A stretch of DNA of 64,000 bases from Candidatus Aminicenantes bacterium (GTDB taxonomy: Bacteria; Acidobacteriota; Aminicenantia; Aminicenantales; UBA4085). The stretch spans positions 55,321 through 119,320 of the forward strand of contig JAPKZJ010000112.1 in assembly GCA_026393855.1 (NCBI GenBank), given 5' to 3'. The notes below the pieces were generated by a model, which was not told the DNA's origin, ran no database searches, and saw nothing but the letters and a program-made list of their open reading frames with translations. The translations under genes were made by a program, and so were the position numbers. This document shows positions 34,745-42,635 of the stretch, one piece after another. The first letter of the stretch is position 1. Each line of letters opens with the position of its first letter.

Positions 34745-35470
34745 ATGAAAAAAATTCCGATCGCGCTTCTGGCCATACTGGCGCTGTCCTTGGCGGGCTA
34801 TGCGGGCCAAGACCGCAAAGGCCTGAAAGTCAAAGTCCTGCCGGCGGAGGTCAGGGCGACGCCTGACGTGACCGGGAAGGTCATTTTTCGTATCGACGAG
34901 GTGAAGACGGGAGGGCTGCTGGAATACAAGGCGAAAGTCGGCAGCTGGTACCAGATCTTGCTCGACCCCGATAATGATGACTCTCTTATCGGCTATATCG
35001 CCGCCTCCTTTGTCGATGAAGTCGTCGTCAAAATCACTGAGCAAGATAAATATGAAACCGCCGAGAGGCAAATCACAAAGATAGCTCAGGGTGTTGCGGA
35101 TTGTATAACTGATAATTCATTGTTTCCGGTATTAGAAAAACCTGAGGATTGCCTCTTGAAGAAGGAATCATTGCTTTATAAAGCATTGGTACCGAAATAT
35201 ACGAAATATCTCCCTTTGACAGATCCTTGGGGAGAACCATATGAGATATTTCTCGGGAATAACGCTTGGGGGAAAGTCAATTTAGAATACTTTGGCATCC
35301 AAGAGATAGTCGGTGACGAATTTCTTGTTGTGTCGCGAGGAAAATCGGGCCTTCACGAAAAATGGAAATATGATCCAAAATCACCCGAAGCGGGATTATA
35401 TTCTGAGTTTGATGCGAGGAAAAATATCATCAGCTTTAATGGAAAAATGATTCGAGGAATAAAGAAGTAA
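34745..35470 (+). CDS. Secreted SH3-type protein with a GspG-like C-terminal domain
   Basis: A 241-residue protein with a signal peptide (about 1-20). Residues about 24-95 resemble a bacterial SH3 domain ('LKVKVLPAEVRATPDVTGKV', 'GSWYQILLDPDNDDSLIGYI'). Residues about 100-230 resemble the C-terminal half of type II pseudopilin GspG: a helix, then 'YLPLTDPWGEPYEIF', then 'GDEFLVVSRGKSG', close to the 'L-P-x-D-P-W-G-x-P-Y' and 'S-x-G-x-D' blocks. There is no pilin N-terminal helix or prepilin site, so it cannot be a pilin. It is AT-rich like its left neighbour. GGAGGGGAGAGG precedes ATG 34745. Confidence 0.6.
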   Translation: MKKIPIALLAILALSLAGYAGQDRKGLKVKVLPAEVRATPDVTGKVIFRIDEVKTGGLLEYKAKVGSWYQILLDPDNDDSLIGYIAASFVDEVVVKITEQDKYETAERQITKIAQGVADCITDNSLFPVLEKPEDCLLKKESLLYKALVPKYTKYLPLTDPWGEPYEIFLGNNAWGKVNLEYFGIQEIVGDEFLVVSRGKSGLHEKWKYDPKSPEAGLYSEFDARKNIISFNGKMIRGIKK

Positions 35471-35565
35471 TGGCTTTCCCCCGGGACTAGAAAGACCGAT
35501 GATGCTGATGCTCGGGCCGGCGGATGAATTGTTTTCATAACGTGGATTCAGAACATCAGATGAAC

Positions 35566-35741
35566 CTAATATTTGAAAAATATGTAATCTATGCCTATAC
35601 GCCCGGATTCTTTATCCCCTTCCATTTTCGGATTCCAGCCAACCATCTTTACCGTGAGCTTGTGAACCCCCTGAGCCAGGGTAACGTTGCCCAAGGATAT
35701 CTTTCCGGAAGATGCGACTGCCGGCGCGTATGTATCCACAG
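35566..35741 (-). pseudogene. Remnant of a carbohydrate-binding-like C-terminus
   Basis: A minus-strand frame reads 'GKISLGNVTLAQGVHKLTVK' and ends 'GRIGIDYIFFKY' at TAG 35568-35566. The 'L-G-x-V-x-L-x-x-G-x-H-x-L-T' and 'G-I-D-Y-I' pattern is that of C-terminal beta-sandwich (CBM-like) domains of secreted glycosidases. Coding similarity stops exactly where repeat copy B begins (35742), so the gene was truncated there. Confidence 0.5.
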
Positions 35742-35856
35742 GTGGGGTGCCGTAATAGATGAACTTCGAACTATTTTCATGAATGCGGATTTGAATACTC
35801 AAGCAAAACAACTGCGGATGGCCATCCTAGCTAAAAAGAAAGAGAATCGGGGAAGC
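35742..35856 (+). repeat. Dispersed repeat, copy B
   Basis: About 115 bp similar to copies A and C, starting GTGGGGTGCCG. Read on the plus strand it encodes 'AVIDELRTIFMNADLNTQAK ... LRMAILA'. The small hairpin ATGAA/TTCAT replaces ATGAG/CTCAT of copy C, a compensatory change. Its left end abuts the minus-strand remnant at 35566-35741. Confidence 0.65.
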
Positions 35857-35995
35857 AGCGAAACTCAGTTGGGCCTATATGAATAGGGGCGGGTCACTCC
35901 ATGCCCCTTAATTATCCGCGACAGCCCTTTTCTTGTGTGCGGAACGGGCTTGTCGTTTGAGGAGGTGGCTTCTGATAGGAAGTCTCGCCAGCCGC
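35857..35995. other. Gene-free stretch
   Basis: Between repeat copy B and the membrane-protein remnant. No coding frame with a ribosome-binding site and no recognised RNA on either strand. Confidence 0.35.
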
Positions 35996-36285
35996 TCAGC
36001 TCAGGACCCTCAGATTGATGCTGATGAGGGCGAGCATAAGGATCAGGAATAAAATCCCGAAGGCGGCTTGGTCGTTGTGTGCCAGCGGAAGAGAACCCAC
36101 CAATTCAGAAGCAGAAAAAGCAGGACGTCCAAAGCCCAGAGGAGATGGAGCCAGGAGTGGCGAATGCGGCCCCGCAATTGGACGATTTTGCCTATGCCCG
36201 TTAGGATCCGGGTGATTCCCAAGGCCAGGACAATCGAGGTCAAGAGGCTGACGGATCCGCTGTCCGTCCTGCCGGACGGAACCAT
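35996..36285 (-). pseudogene. Frameshifted remnant of a small membrane protein
   Basis: The minus-strand frame from 36285 encodes 'SLLTSIVLALGITRILTGIG' and 'WLHLLWALDVLLFLLLNWWV', two membrane segments of a recurring bacterial family with a 'G-L/I-x-R/Q-x-L-x-G-x-G' start. Near 36070 the similarity moves to another frame and continues 'AAFGILFLILMLALISINLR' to a stop at 35998-35996. It is too short to be intact. Confidence 0.55.
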
Positions 36286-36513
36286 TGCTTACATTGTCCT
36301 CGAATTTTCACTTCACAGGTGGTACATTAAATGGGAAGAAGATCACTATCCCTAGAGCCGCGGACAGAAAGAACCGCTGGACCAGCACACCGGGCAGGTA
36401 CGGTGCCATCGCCGTCGAAGGCCGACCTGCAAGAAGAGATCAGGGGGCTTCACGAGCGCCAGTTCAGTGTTGGTGAGGTTCGGCAACTGTCAGTGTCAAA
36501 AAAGGAGACATGC
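36286..36513. other. Gene-free stretch before the 36514 lipoprotein gene
   Basis: No supported gene. The plus strand contains coding-like fragments without a start ('FHFTGGTLNG'), which may be further degraded remnants. Confidence 0.3.
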
Positions 36514-37164
36514 ATGTCTGTTACACGGAGCGTCGTCATTGGTCTCGTCGCGGCGGCTGTTTTGGCGCTGGGCGCGTGCACACGCGACGACAGTCCCCCT
36601 GCGCCTCCGGCCACGTCCGCTTCCCCGATGTCGGCGCCCGCGACGGAGCGTGTCGTCGGGCCGCTGACTCCAGCTGACGCGGAGGCGCTCGCGACCATGA
36701 ATGTCCGTCTGAAGGAATACATCGACCTGCACGTGCAGCTCGAGCGATCGCTGCCGAATCTGCCGAAGGAAGCGACGCCGGAGCAGATCGACAAGAACCA
36801 GCGCGCGTTTGAAAAGCTCGTACGAGAGGCCCGCGCGACGGCGAAGCCCGGCGACATCTTCACGCCGGAGGCGAGTCCGATCATCAAACGTCTGCTGGCG
36901 ACCATCTTCGGCGGGCCCGATGGTCAGCAGTTGAAGGCGGCGATGAAGGGTGAGAACCCGGTCGACCCGGTCGCGCTGAAGCTCACCGTGAACTGCCGCT
37001 ACCCCGACGCTGTGCCGTTGACCACCGTTCCGCCCCAAGTCCTGCAGACGCTGCCGAAGCTGTCCGAGGATCTCGAGTACCGGTTCATCGGGGACTGGCT
37101 GATCCTGCTGGACACCCACGCGCACGTCATCGTGGACTTCATCGACAACGCACTTCCGAAGTGA
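36514..37164 (+). CDS. Lipoprotein, function unknown
   Basis: A 216-residue lipoprotein (lipobox LALGAC) followed by a Pro/Ala/Ser linker to about residue 50. The mature domain is helical at first ('LKEYIDLHVQLERSLPNLPK', 'IDKNQRAFEKLVREARATAK') and ends in a strand region ('YRFIGDWLILLDTHAHVIVD'). I recognise no family; the layout (helical coil plus beta end) recalls secreted proteins of Acidobacteria. Codon use (many GCG, CGC, CTG) differs from the AT-richer genes to the left, so the two have different origins. AAGGAG precedes ATG 36514. Its stop overlaps a GTG that could start the phosphoesterase gene, suggesting coupling. Confidence 0.6.
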   Translation: MSVTRSVVIGLVAAAVLALGACTRDDSPPAPPATSASPMSAPATERVVGPLTPADAEALATMNVRLKEYIDLHVQLERSLPNLPKEATPEQIDKNQRAFEKLVREARATAKPGDIFTPEASPIIKRLLATIFGGPDGQQLKAAMKGENPVDPVALKLTVNCRYPDAVPLTTVPPQVLQTLPKLSEDLEYRFIGDWLILLDTHAHVIVDFIDNALPK

Positions 37165-37181
37165 CCCAGGCAGCGATCATC

Positions 37182-38105
37182 ATGCGCAAATTTCATCTGT
37201 CTCTCATCATGCTCCTGTTCGTTTTCATTGCCATCGGGGTCGGTTACCGGGACAGCGGCATCACCGCCGGAGCGATCCGCCCCGAGACCCAGCCGTCGCC
37301 TGCCGGACCGCTATTCCCCCTGCCGAACAAAGGCGGCTCGTTCAAGTTTGGCGTGCTCGGCGACTTCGGCACCGGCAGCCGGGCGCAGTACCAGCTCGGC
37401 GAGCAGATGGCCAGGCTCCACGAGCGGTTTAAGTTCGACACGGTCGTGACGGTCGGGGATAACATGCTCGGAGCGGAGCGCCCTCAGGACTTCAAGGTGA
37501 AGTTCGAGCTTCCCTACAAGGCGCTCCTGGCGGCCGGCGTCAAGTTCTACGCGACTCTCGGCAACCATGATGCGCGCGAACAGCGTTTCTACAAGTTATT
37601 TAACATGGACGGAAAACTCTACTACACCTTCAATCCGAGTCCAGACGTCCGCTTCTTCATGCTCGAGGCTACCTACCCCACACCGGAGCAGTTCGAGTGG
37701 CTCGAGAAGGAGCTCAAGGCCTCGAGCAGCAAGTGGAAGATCGTTGTCTTCCACCAACCGTTGTACTCGTCAGGCGGTACGCACGGCTCGGACCTGAGCC
37801 TGCGCAAAGTGCTCGAGCCGTTCTTGGTGAAGTACAACGTAAGCGTCGCCCTAAGCGGACACGACCACTTCTATGAGCGAGTGAAGCCGCAAAAAGGGAT
37901 CGAGTACTTTGTCGTGGGATCGGGGGGCAGGCTGCGGGTGGGTAACCTCGACCGGCGGAGCGGCCTTACGGCGAAGGGGTTCGATACCGATCAGGCGTTC
38001 TTGGCGGCCGAAATCATCGGCGACGAGATGTACTTCAACGCCATCTCCCGCACGGGCCAGACCGTCGATTCGGGCGTGATCACGCGCCGCAAGATTACGC
38101 CATGA
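37182..38105 (+). CDS. Secreted calcineurin-like metallophosphoesterase
   Basis: A 307-residue protein with a signal peptide or anchor (about 1-20). The five metallophosphoesterase motifs are all present: 'FGVLGDFGTG', 'VTVGDNM', 'LGNHDAREQ', 'VVFHQPLYSSGG' and 'SGHDHFYERVKP'. The G-D-F-G-T-G and G-H-D-H pair place it near the purple-acid-phosphatase-like branch, with a two-metal site for phosphomonoester hydrolysis. An alternative start, GTG 37161, overlaps the upstream stop by four bases (GTGA), implying coupling to the lipoprotein gene; I prefer ATG 37182 because it leaves a standard signal sequence. It is followed by about 500 bp of gene-poor DNA. Confidence 0.85.
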   Translation: MRKFHLSLIMLLFVFIAIGVGYRDSGITAGAIRPETQPSPAGPLFPLPNKGGSFKFGVLGDFGTGSRAQYQLGEQMARLHERFKFDTVVTVGDNMLGAERPQDFKVKFELPYKALLAAGVKFYATLGNHDAREQRFYKLFNMDGKLYYTFNPSPDVRFFMLEATYPTPEQFEWLEKELKASSSKWKIVVFHQPLYSSGGTHGSDLSLRKVLEPFLVKYNVSVALSGHDHFYERVKPQKGIEYFVVGSGGRLRVGNLDRRSGLTAKGFDTDQAFLAAEIIGDEMYFNAISRTGQTVDSGVITRRKITP

Positions 38106-38348
38106 GAGGGAGGGATTAGAGGCCCCGATCCGATAACGCACTCGATGTCCGCGTCGGCGACTTCTCCCCAAACTCCCTTCCGCGAGCCCGGGAGCTTCTT
38201 CCTCATGAACGCTGCATGAAAGGCTCGTCGACTTTTGTGACGTGTTCGCGGCTAATAGGGCCTTAAAACGGCTAAAAGAGACTGAAAGCCAAATATCTGA
38301 GTGATCCGCGCAAATGCCTGATTTATCAGGCGTATAAGGGGAAAATCA
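38106..38348. other. Gene-free stretch left of repeat copy C
   Basis: No supported gene. It contains a perfect seven-base inverted repeat GCCTGAT-TT-ATCAGGC near 38313-38328. On the plus strand an open frame without a start leads into repeat C. Confidence 0.35.
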
Positions 38349-38476
38349 AGTGGGGTACCGTAATATATGAGCTTCGAACTATTCTCATGAGGGCGAGTCT
38401 GCAAAATCAATTGAAGCTGTTGCGAGCGGCCATCCCAGCTTAGAAAAGAAGAGAATAGGGGCGTTGCGGGGGAAGC
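38349..38476 (+). repeat. Dispersed repeat, copy C
   Basis: About 128 bp, the fullest copy: begins AGTGGGGTACCG, contains ATGAG and CTCAT arms around CTTCGAAC, and ends near GGGGGAAGC. The plus-strand frame reads 'GTVIYELRTILMRASLQNQL' then 'LRAAIPA' and a stop. Upstream the frame stays open for about 25 codons without a usual start. Copies A and B share this frame with several synonymous changes. Confidence 0.65.
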
Positions 38477-38619
38477 TTGGATCAGTTTATGGGCAAGGAT
38501 CCGAGGCATCTAATCCCTGAAAAATGGTCCATCAAAATGTGAGTTTTCTGGACTAATATGATGTCAAAACTTTTGAGAACATGTCTTCTTCCGTGTAGCC
38601 GATTAAAGCCTTGGCAGAG
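38477..38619. other. Gene-free stretch
   Basis: AT-rich spacer between repeat copy C and the 38620 gene; no coding frame or RNA recognised. Confidence 0.35.
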
Positions 38620-39303
38620 CTATCGGGTTGCATACCAGCCGAAGTTCCACACCCCCCTGAACTCGAATACTCCGCCTATGGTGTTTCCGCTGCTCCGGTT
38701 ATAAATGTATCCGCGGAATTCCTGGGTCAACATCCCCGGCGTAGTCCTGCGGAATATGATCTCGCGCCCCTGAACCGTCCCTTCGATCGTGCTCGGCGGC
38801 TCCGTGTTTATCGATGGCGGATCCGACGGGGCCATGCGTCCTTGCAAACGGTCGTTGTGCTGCTCGAGTTCGAGAACGAAATGAAAACCGTCGGCGTTCA
38901 GATTCCATCGACCCCCGAAATTAATATCAGTCGGAGGCGGAGGGATCAACTTGGGTCGTGTGGCGTTCCATTGATAGATGCTGCCGGGGATACTCGTCTG
39001 GGTGAGCGTTCCCTGCATCGTATTGCTGGTGACGGTCCCCGTGAATACCTGATCGCCCGTGGGGCCCAAAGATGACACCCGGGTGAATTGGATCGCTGAC
39101 CCGTCGAAACGGAGGTCTTTGATCTTCTCCTGCGGATATCCGCTCATGTTGAGGAAGCCCCCCCCGCTACTGAAGGTAATCTTACCGCCGTAACCGTTCA
39201 TCACGATGTTCCACGTTCCGTCGATACTCGCCGTCGAGCCCTGCGCCGACATGATTGCCGGTGTGCACAACAATACCGTCAACAGCATGGCCCAGATCTT
39301 CAT
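38620..39303 (-). CDS. Secreted lipocalin-like two-domain protein, function unknown
   Basis: A 227-residue protein with a signal peptide (about 1-21). The mature protein has two similar beta domains: 'SIDGTWNIVMNGYGGKITFS ... FTGTVTSNTMQGTLTQ' and 'NFGGRWNLNADGFHFVLELE ... IEGTVQGREIIFRR'. Each opens with 'G-x-W-N' and runs strand by strand with 'G-x-V-x-x-x-x-I/M-x-G/F' returns, the pattern of lipocalin-like or 'extracellular beta-barrel' domains. No ligand can be named. GGGAGG precedes ATG 39303. A TTGACA-18-TAGAGT promoter lies at 39403-39432. Confidence 0.55.
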   Translation of the reverse strand: MKIWAMLLTVLLCTPAIMSAQGSTASIDGTWNIVMNGYGGKITFSSGGGFLNMSGYPQEKIKDLRFDGSAIQFTRVSSLGPTGDQVFTGTVTSNTMQGTLTQTSIPGSIYQWNATRPKLIPPPPTDINFGGRWNLNADGFHFVLELEQHNDRLQGRMAPSDPPSINTEPPSTIEGTVQGREIIFRRTTPGMLTQEFRGYIYNRSSGNTIGGVFEFRGVWNFGWYATR

Positions 39304-39402
39304 TGAACACCTCCCATGATATGTTTGAAGGATAGGAATATGTTTTTTTTGCGATCTTACAAATTGCCGCCCCGGGCGGAAACTCCCCTCAGTCATGCCG
39401 AC

Positions 39403-39432
39403 ACTCTATCGCTTGGCGTGCGGAAATGTCAA
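39403..39432 (-). promoter_or_regulatory. Promoter of the 38620 secreted protein gene
   Basis: Minus strand TTGACA (39432-39427), 18 bases, TAGAGT (39408-39403), 99 bases before ATG 39303. The leader is AT-rich. The remaining spacer up to 39646 holds nothing I can recognise. Confidence 0.45.
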
Positions 39433-39646
39433 TGATCGGGAAAGCTGACCCGCACCCCATTTCCCGTCCATTTTGTCAGTAACTTTTTTAGGGGAATTTT
39501 GCCCCCATAAAGCCTGAATAGAATAAAGAAGCGTCGCACCCGGTCTGTTTCAACAAGTGCGACCATGCCCTAAGTCCGCGTTCGATAAGGCGCTGAGTGA
39601 GATCAGCAATTCGTTTCCCGCCAGACGGAAATCGCGCCCTGGTCCA

Positions 39647-40492
39647 TCAGTTCGTCTTGGGTCTGACAAATTCCGATAATTTCCTGAGTTTCATGGCTGG
39701 ATCGTTAGTGACGATCTGCCGGAGCCAGCCCAGATGGCCGGCCCCATAGATCACCAGCACACGTTCGTTCGGGGATGCAATGATATTTGCGATATTGTTG
39801 TAAATTCGGATGTTGCGCTGATACCAACTGGCCAGCAGGTCCGGTCCGGCATAGTCGCCCGGTTCTCCCATGTGGGCTTCGCGCAAGTAGAATCCGACGT
39901 CCTGCGCGACCTTCGTATCGTCGTTCATATAGAGCAGTGTCTCTAGCACGCTGTGCGAATGGAGGTAGGCATCCTGCTGCTTGACCATCTCGCCGATCTC
40001 AAACATTAACTGGTCCATGATCTGCGACTGCCCCTTGGCTTTGGCGAAGTTGTGCACCCGTTGCATGGGAAAATCGCCGTCGATGTCCACCGGGTAGATG
40101 GCCTTCATCCCGAGTTCCTTCGCCAGCCGGAAACCGATCTGGTCAATCTCGTTCTGGGACAGCGTGTATTTGTCGGCCAGGTAATCGGCATACTGCTTCG
40201 GGCGGCGATCCTCATACACCGTGGACTCGATGGCGATCTTCGTCGGCTTAAACCGTTTCAAGACTTCGAGGAGCTCGCCGATTTCGGCCTGCCGTTTAGG
40301 CGAGAGCACGTCATCGGCGGACATATTGAAGATATCGCGTCCCGGATTGGCCATGTGATAAGTGCCCAGGATCAGGATTTCGTCACGTTGCAGCGGAGGG
40401 GTTTGCGCCATGGCGGTTATGGACAAGGCAACCGCAAAAAACACGAATACCGCCAGGCTTGGCGAGGCTAGTCCGCAAGGGGATTTTCTCAT
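39647..40492 (-). CDS. Secreted DUF5694 (TraB/EreA-like fold) protein
   Basis: A 281-residue protein with a signal peptide (about 1-30, ending AMAQ). It carries the DUF5694 pattern: 'EILILGTYHMANPGRDIFNM' near the start, 'VLKRFKPTKIAIESTVYEDR', and 'VLVIYGAGHLGWLRQIV' near the end. The G-T-Y-H and G-A-G-H pair resembles the TraB/GumN/EreA fold, whose members include erythromycin esterase and putative metalloproteases, so a hydrolase is likely, but no reaction is known for this family. AAGGA precedes ATG 40492. It stands alone. Confidence 0.7.
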   Translation of the reverse strand: MRKSPCGLASPSLAVFVFFAVALSITAMAQTPPLQRDEILILGTYHMANPGRDIFNMSADDVLSPKRQAEIGELLEVLKRFKPTKIAIESTVYEDRRPKQYADYLADKYTLSQNEIDQIGFRLAKELGMKAIYPVDIDGDFPMQRVHNFAKAKGQSQIMDQLMFEIGEMVKQQDAYLHSHSVLETLLYMNDDTKVAQDVGFYLREAHMGEPGDYAGPDLLASWYQRNIRIYNNIANIIASPNERVLVIYGAGHLGWLRQIVTNDPAMKLRKLSEFVRPKTN

Positions 40493-40671
40493 CGGGTCAT
40501 TCCTTAAGAAAGTGGGATTTCAATAGAATATACGATCAGGACCGACGAAAGGTTGACTCAGCGCGGGTGGACCTTAATATATTGATAAGAAAGTCCGAAT
40601 GATCTATTGATGAAAGAGGCGCCAGGGGGCCGCTGGTTGCCCGCAATCGCTTCCGTTTGCAATATTCCGAC

Positions 40672-40974
40672 CTATAAATTCCCCTTAGCTTTTTTGGGTG
40701 TCAGGATGAAATTTCCGCCTTCCTCTTCATTCACCTGCTTCAGAAACGCACAGCCAAGGCAATCCATAAACTTCTTGGCGTAAGTTCCCTGCGTTTTTCC
40801 TCCACAGAGAGTCCCTGCCACAGCCCAACAAAACCTGCCGCAATGCTCGCCTTTGTTGATACTATCAAAATATTCATTGGGCAACGCCGCCGGACATATG
40901 CCAAGTTCCTCCGCATTCTCACCTCCCGGCTGCCTTCCGCACTTCATCACTATCCAACAGTTCCTTCTTTCCAT
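40672..40974 (-). CDS. Cysteine-rich 'two-CW' domain protein
   Basis: A 100-residue protein with eight cysteines in two similar blocks: 'CWIVMKCGRQPGGENAEELG ... CPAA' and 'HCGRFCWAVAGTLCGGKTQG ... CLGCAFLKQV'. The two C-W pairs and the final C-x-x-C match the uncharacterised bacterial 'two-CW domain' family, probably binding zinc or iron. The C-terminus ends in basic residues. It has no signal peptide, so it should be cytoplasmic. GGAGGGAG lies upstream of ATG 40974. The gene is isolated between the DUF5694 gene and tRNA-His. Confidence 0.65.
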   Translation of the reverse strand: MERRNCWIVMKCGRQPGGENAEELGICPAALPNEYFDSINKGEHCGRFCWAVAGTLCGGKTQGTYAKKFMDCLGCAFLKQVNEEEGGNFILTPKKAKGNL

Positions 40975-41219
40975 TCGAGGCTCCCTCCTTTTGGCGTAAG
41001 AAGAACGCCGGAATTGAGCGGCAGTACTTGCGCGGCTAGTAAAAACGCGGCGCTAGTACTCCAATCTGGCACAAACCACGATAACCGAAATGGCCAACTA
41101 CCGCAATAAAGAGAATCATGAAAATCCTGGTATCGAACTGCGAATTGAAGGGTGTAACCACAAGAATTTATTGGAATAAGCCGTTCGACATACTCTTCGA
41201 AATGGGGCAAACTCAAAAG

Positions 41220-41296
41220 TGGGGTGGGTGAGGGGACTTGAACCCCCAACCTTCGGATCCACAGTCCGATGCTCTAACCATTGAGCTACACCCACC
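41220..41296 (-). tRNA. tRNA-His (anticodon GTG)
   Basis: The minus strand gives a full cloverleaf: acceptor GTGGGTG paired with CACCCAC, a G at position -1 opposite discriminator C (the histidine identity pair), D arm TAGCTCAATGGTTAGAGC, anticodon loop CTGTGGAT with anticodon GTG, and T arm with GGTTCAAGTCC. The 3' CCA appears to be encoded (41222-41220), followed by CTTTTG. It lies between the accessory region and the era operon, a usual place for island integration. Confidence 0.95.
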
Positions 41297-41341
41297 GCGG
41301 GGGAAAACGGCGCTCGATTTTCGCACGGGGGGGCCGCAAAG

Positions 41342-42589
41342 TCAACAAAAACCGGGGCGGACCCGAACCCGCAGGTCGAGGTAGATCCGGCTCTCCAGGA
41401 TGTCCTGAATTTCGCGCCGGGCTTCGATCCCGATCTGGCGGATCGTCTTGCCCTGGCGGCCGATGATGATCTTGCGGTGGTTGTCGCGCTCGACGAAGAT
41501 CGAGGCCTTGATGTAGGTCACGGGCTCGCGCAGCTCGCGGCGCTCGGATTTGGGGATGATGACCTCGGGGGCGGGCTTTTTGAATCGCTCCACTTCCTGG
41601 GGAGGAGTGTACTCGCTCGGGGCCTCGCCCTCGGCCAGCTCGACGTCTGGCTCGCCGCCGAATTCCGCGGCGGCGTCCTCGGCCGCGACGCTGCCGTCGG
41701 GGTTCCGCTTTTCCATGGCGTCGATGTAGACGGCCGTCACCCAGGGCAGCTCCTTCTCGACATGGGCCAGGACTTTTTCACGAATGATCTCGGCCAGCAG
41801 GAACCGTCTGGATTGATCGGTGACGTCCTCGTCGCCGTAGAGCTTGGGGGAAAGGGGCAGGTGGTCGAAGAGCAGCCGCTCCAGGACGTCCACGTTCGTC
41901 CCCGTGGCCGCCGAGATCGGGATGATCTCCTTGAACGGCAGGATGTCCTTGTAGCGATCGATTAAAAGCAAAACGACGTCCTTACGGACGATATCGACCT
42001 TGTTGATCAACAAGAAGACCGGCTTGCTGACCTTGCGCATCGTTTCCAGCACGAACTCGTCGCCGTGCCCGAACTTCTCGGTGGCGTCGATCATCAGGCA
42101 GACGATGTCGGCCGTTTCCAGCGAGGCGTAGACGAAGTTCATCATCCTCTTGTTGAGATGGTGGAGCGGCTTGTGGATGCCCGGGTTGTCGATGAAGATG
42201 ATTTGGCCCTTGTCCGTGGTGTGGATGCCTAGGATGCTGATCCGGGTCGTCTGCGGCTTGTCGGAGATGATGCTGATCTTCTGCCCGATGATGCGGTTGA
42301 GCAGGGTCGACTTGCCGACGTTGGGCCGCCCGATCAGGGCGACATAGCCGACTCGGGTGGTCGGGGGCGCCTCGGGCTCGGGTACGCTCAGGGTGCGGGG
42401 GAGGCGGGGAGCGCGGGGCTTCTTGGCTGCCGGCGGGGTCTTCGCTTCCGGCCCGGGCTTCGACTTCGGTTTGGCGGCGGGTTTGGGCTTCGTCTTGGGC
42501 GCGGGCTTGGCCTTGATTTCCGGCTTCGGCTTGGGCTTGTTGGCGGACGGCTTGGCCTTTTCGGCCGCGGCGGGCTTACGGGTCGCCAT
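41342..42589 (-). CDS. era: GTPase Era with a Lys/Pro/Ala-rich N-terminal extension
   Basis: A 415-residue protein, over 100 longer than the usual 300. Residues about 1-75 are a histone-like tail of K-P-A repeats (KPKPEIKAKPAPKTKPKP). Residues about 80-250 are the G domain: GRPNVGKST (G1, about 87), TTRISILGIHTT (switch I), DNPG (G3), 'LLINKVD' (G4, NKxD) and 'ISA' (G5). The C-terminal KH domain ends near 'IIGRQGKTIRQIGIEARREI', which binds 16S rRNA. An acidic insert of about 50 residues (NPDGSVAAEDAAAEFGGEPD) separates the G and KH domains. Era assists 30S assembly. ATG 42589 has AGAGGAA upstream; a longer start has no ribosome-binding site and overlaps corC. Confidence 0.85.
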   Translation of the reverse strand: MATRKPAAAEKAKPSANKPKPKPEIKAKPAPKTKPKPAAKPKSKPGPEAKTPPAAKKPRAPRLPRTLSVPEPEAPPTTRVGYVALIGRPNVGKSTLLNRIIGQKISIISDKPQTTRISILGIHTTDKGQIIFIDNPGIHKPLHHLNKRMMNFVYASLETADIVCLMIDATEKFGHGDEFVLETMRKVSKPVFLLINKVDIVRKDVVLLLIDRYKDILPFKEIIPISAATGTNVDVLERLLFDHLPLSPKLYGDEDVTDQSRRFLLAEIIREKVLAHVEKELPWVTAVYIDAMEKRNPDGSVAAEDAAAEFGGEPDVELAEGEAPSEYTPPQEVERFKKPAPEVIIPKSERRELREPVTYIKASIFVERDNHRKIIIGRQGKTIRQIGIEARREIQDILESRIYLDLRVRVRPGFC

Positions 42590-42635
42590 AGGTTCCTCTC
42601 TTTTCGGGTCGCTGCGGCCGGCCGGGCCGGTCCGC

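Noticed and set aside
34470..38476. Integron cassette array (the three repeats as attC sites)
   Set aside because: The copies lack paired core sites (RYYYAAC/GTTRRRY), are not long-range palindromes, and no integrase is near. The repeats do not alternate with single-gene cassettes.
38611..39075. Plus-strand 154-codon frame
   Set aside because: Antisense to the secreted two-domain protein, which has a signal peptide, a GGGAGG site and a promoter.
41220..41296. A duplicated tRNA-His 3' end marking an integrated island
   Set aside because: I looked for the 3' end of the tRNA (GGTTCAAGTCC) elsewhere in the accessory region and found no second copy, so an att-site claim is not supported.
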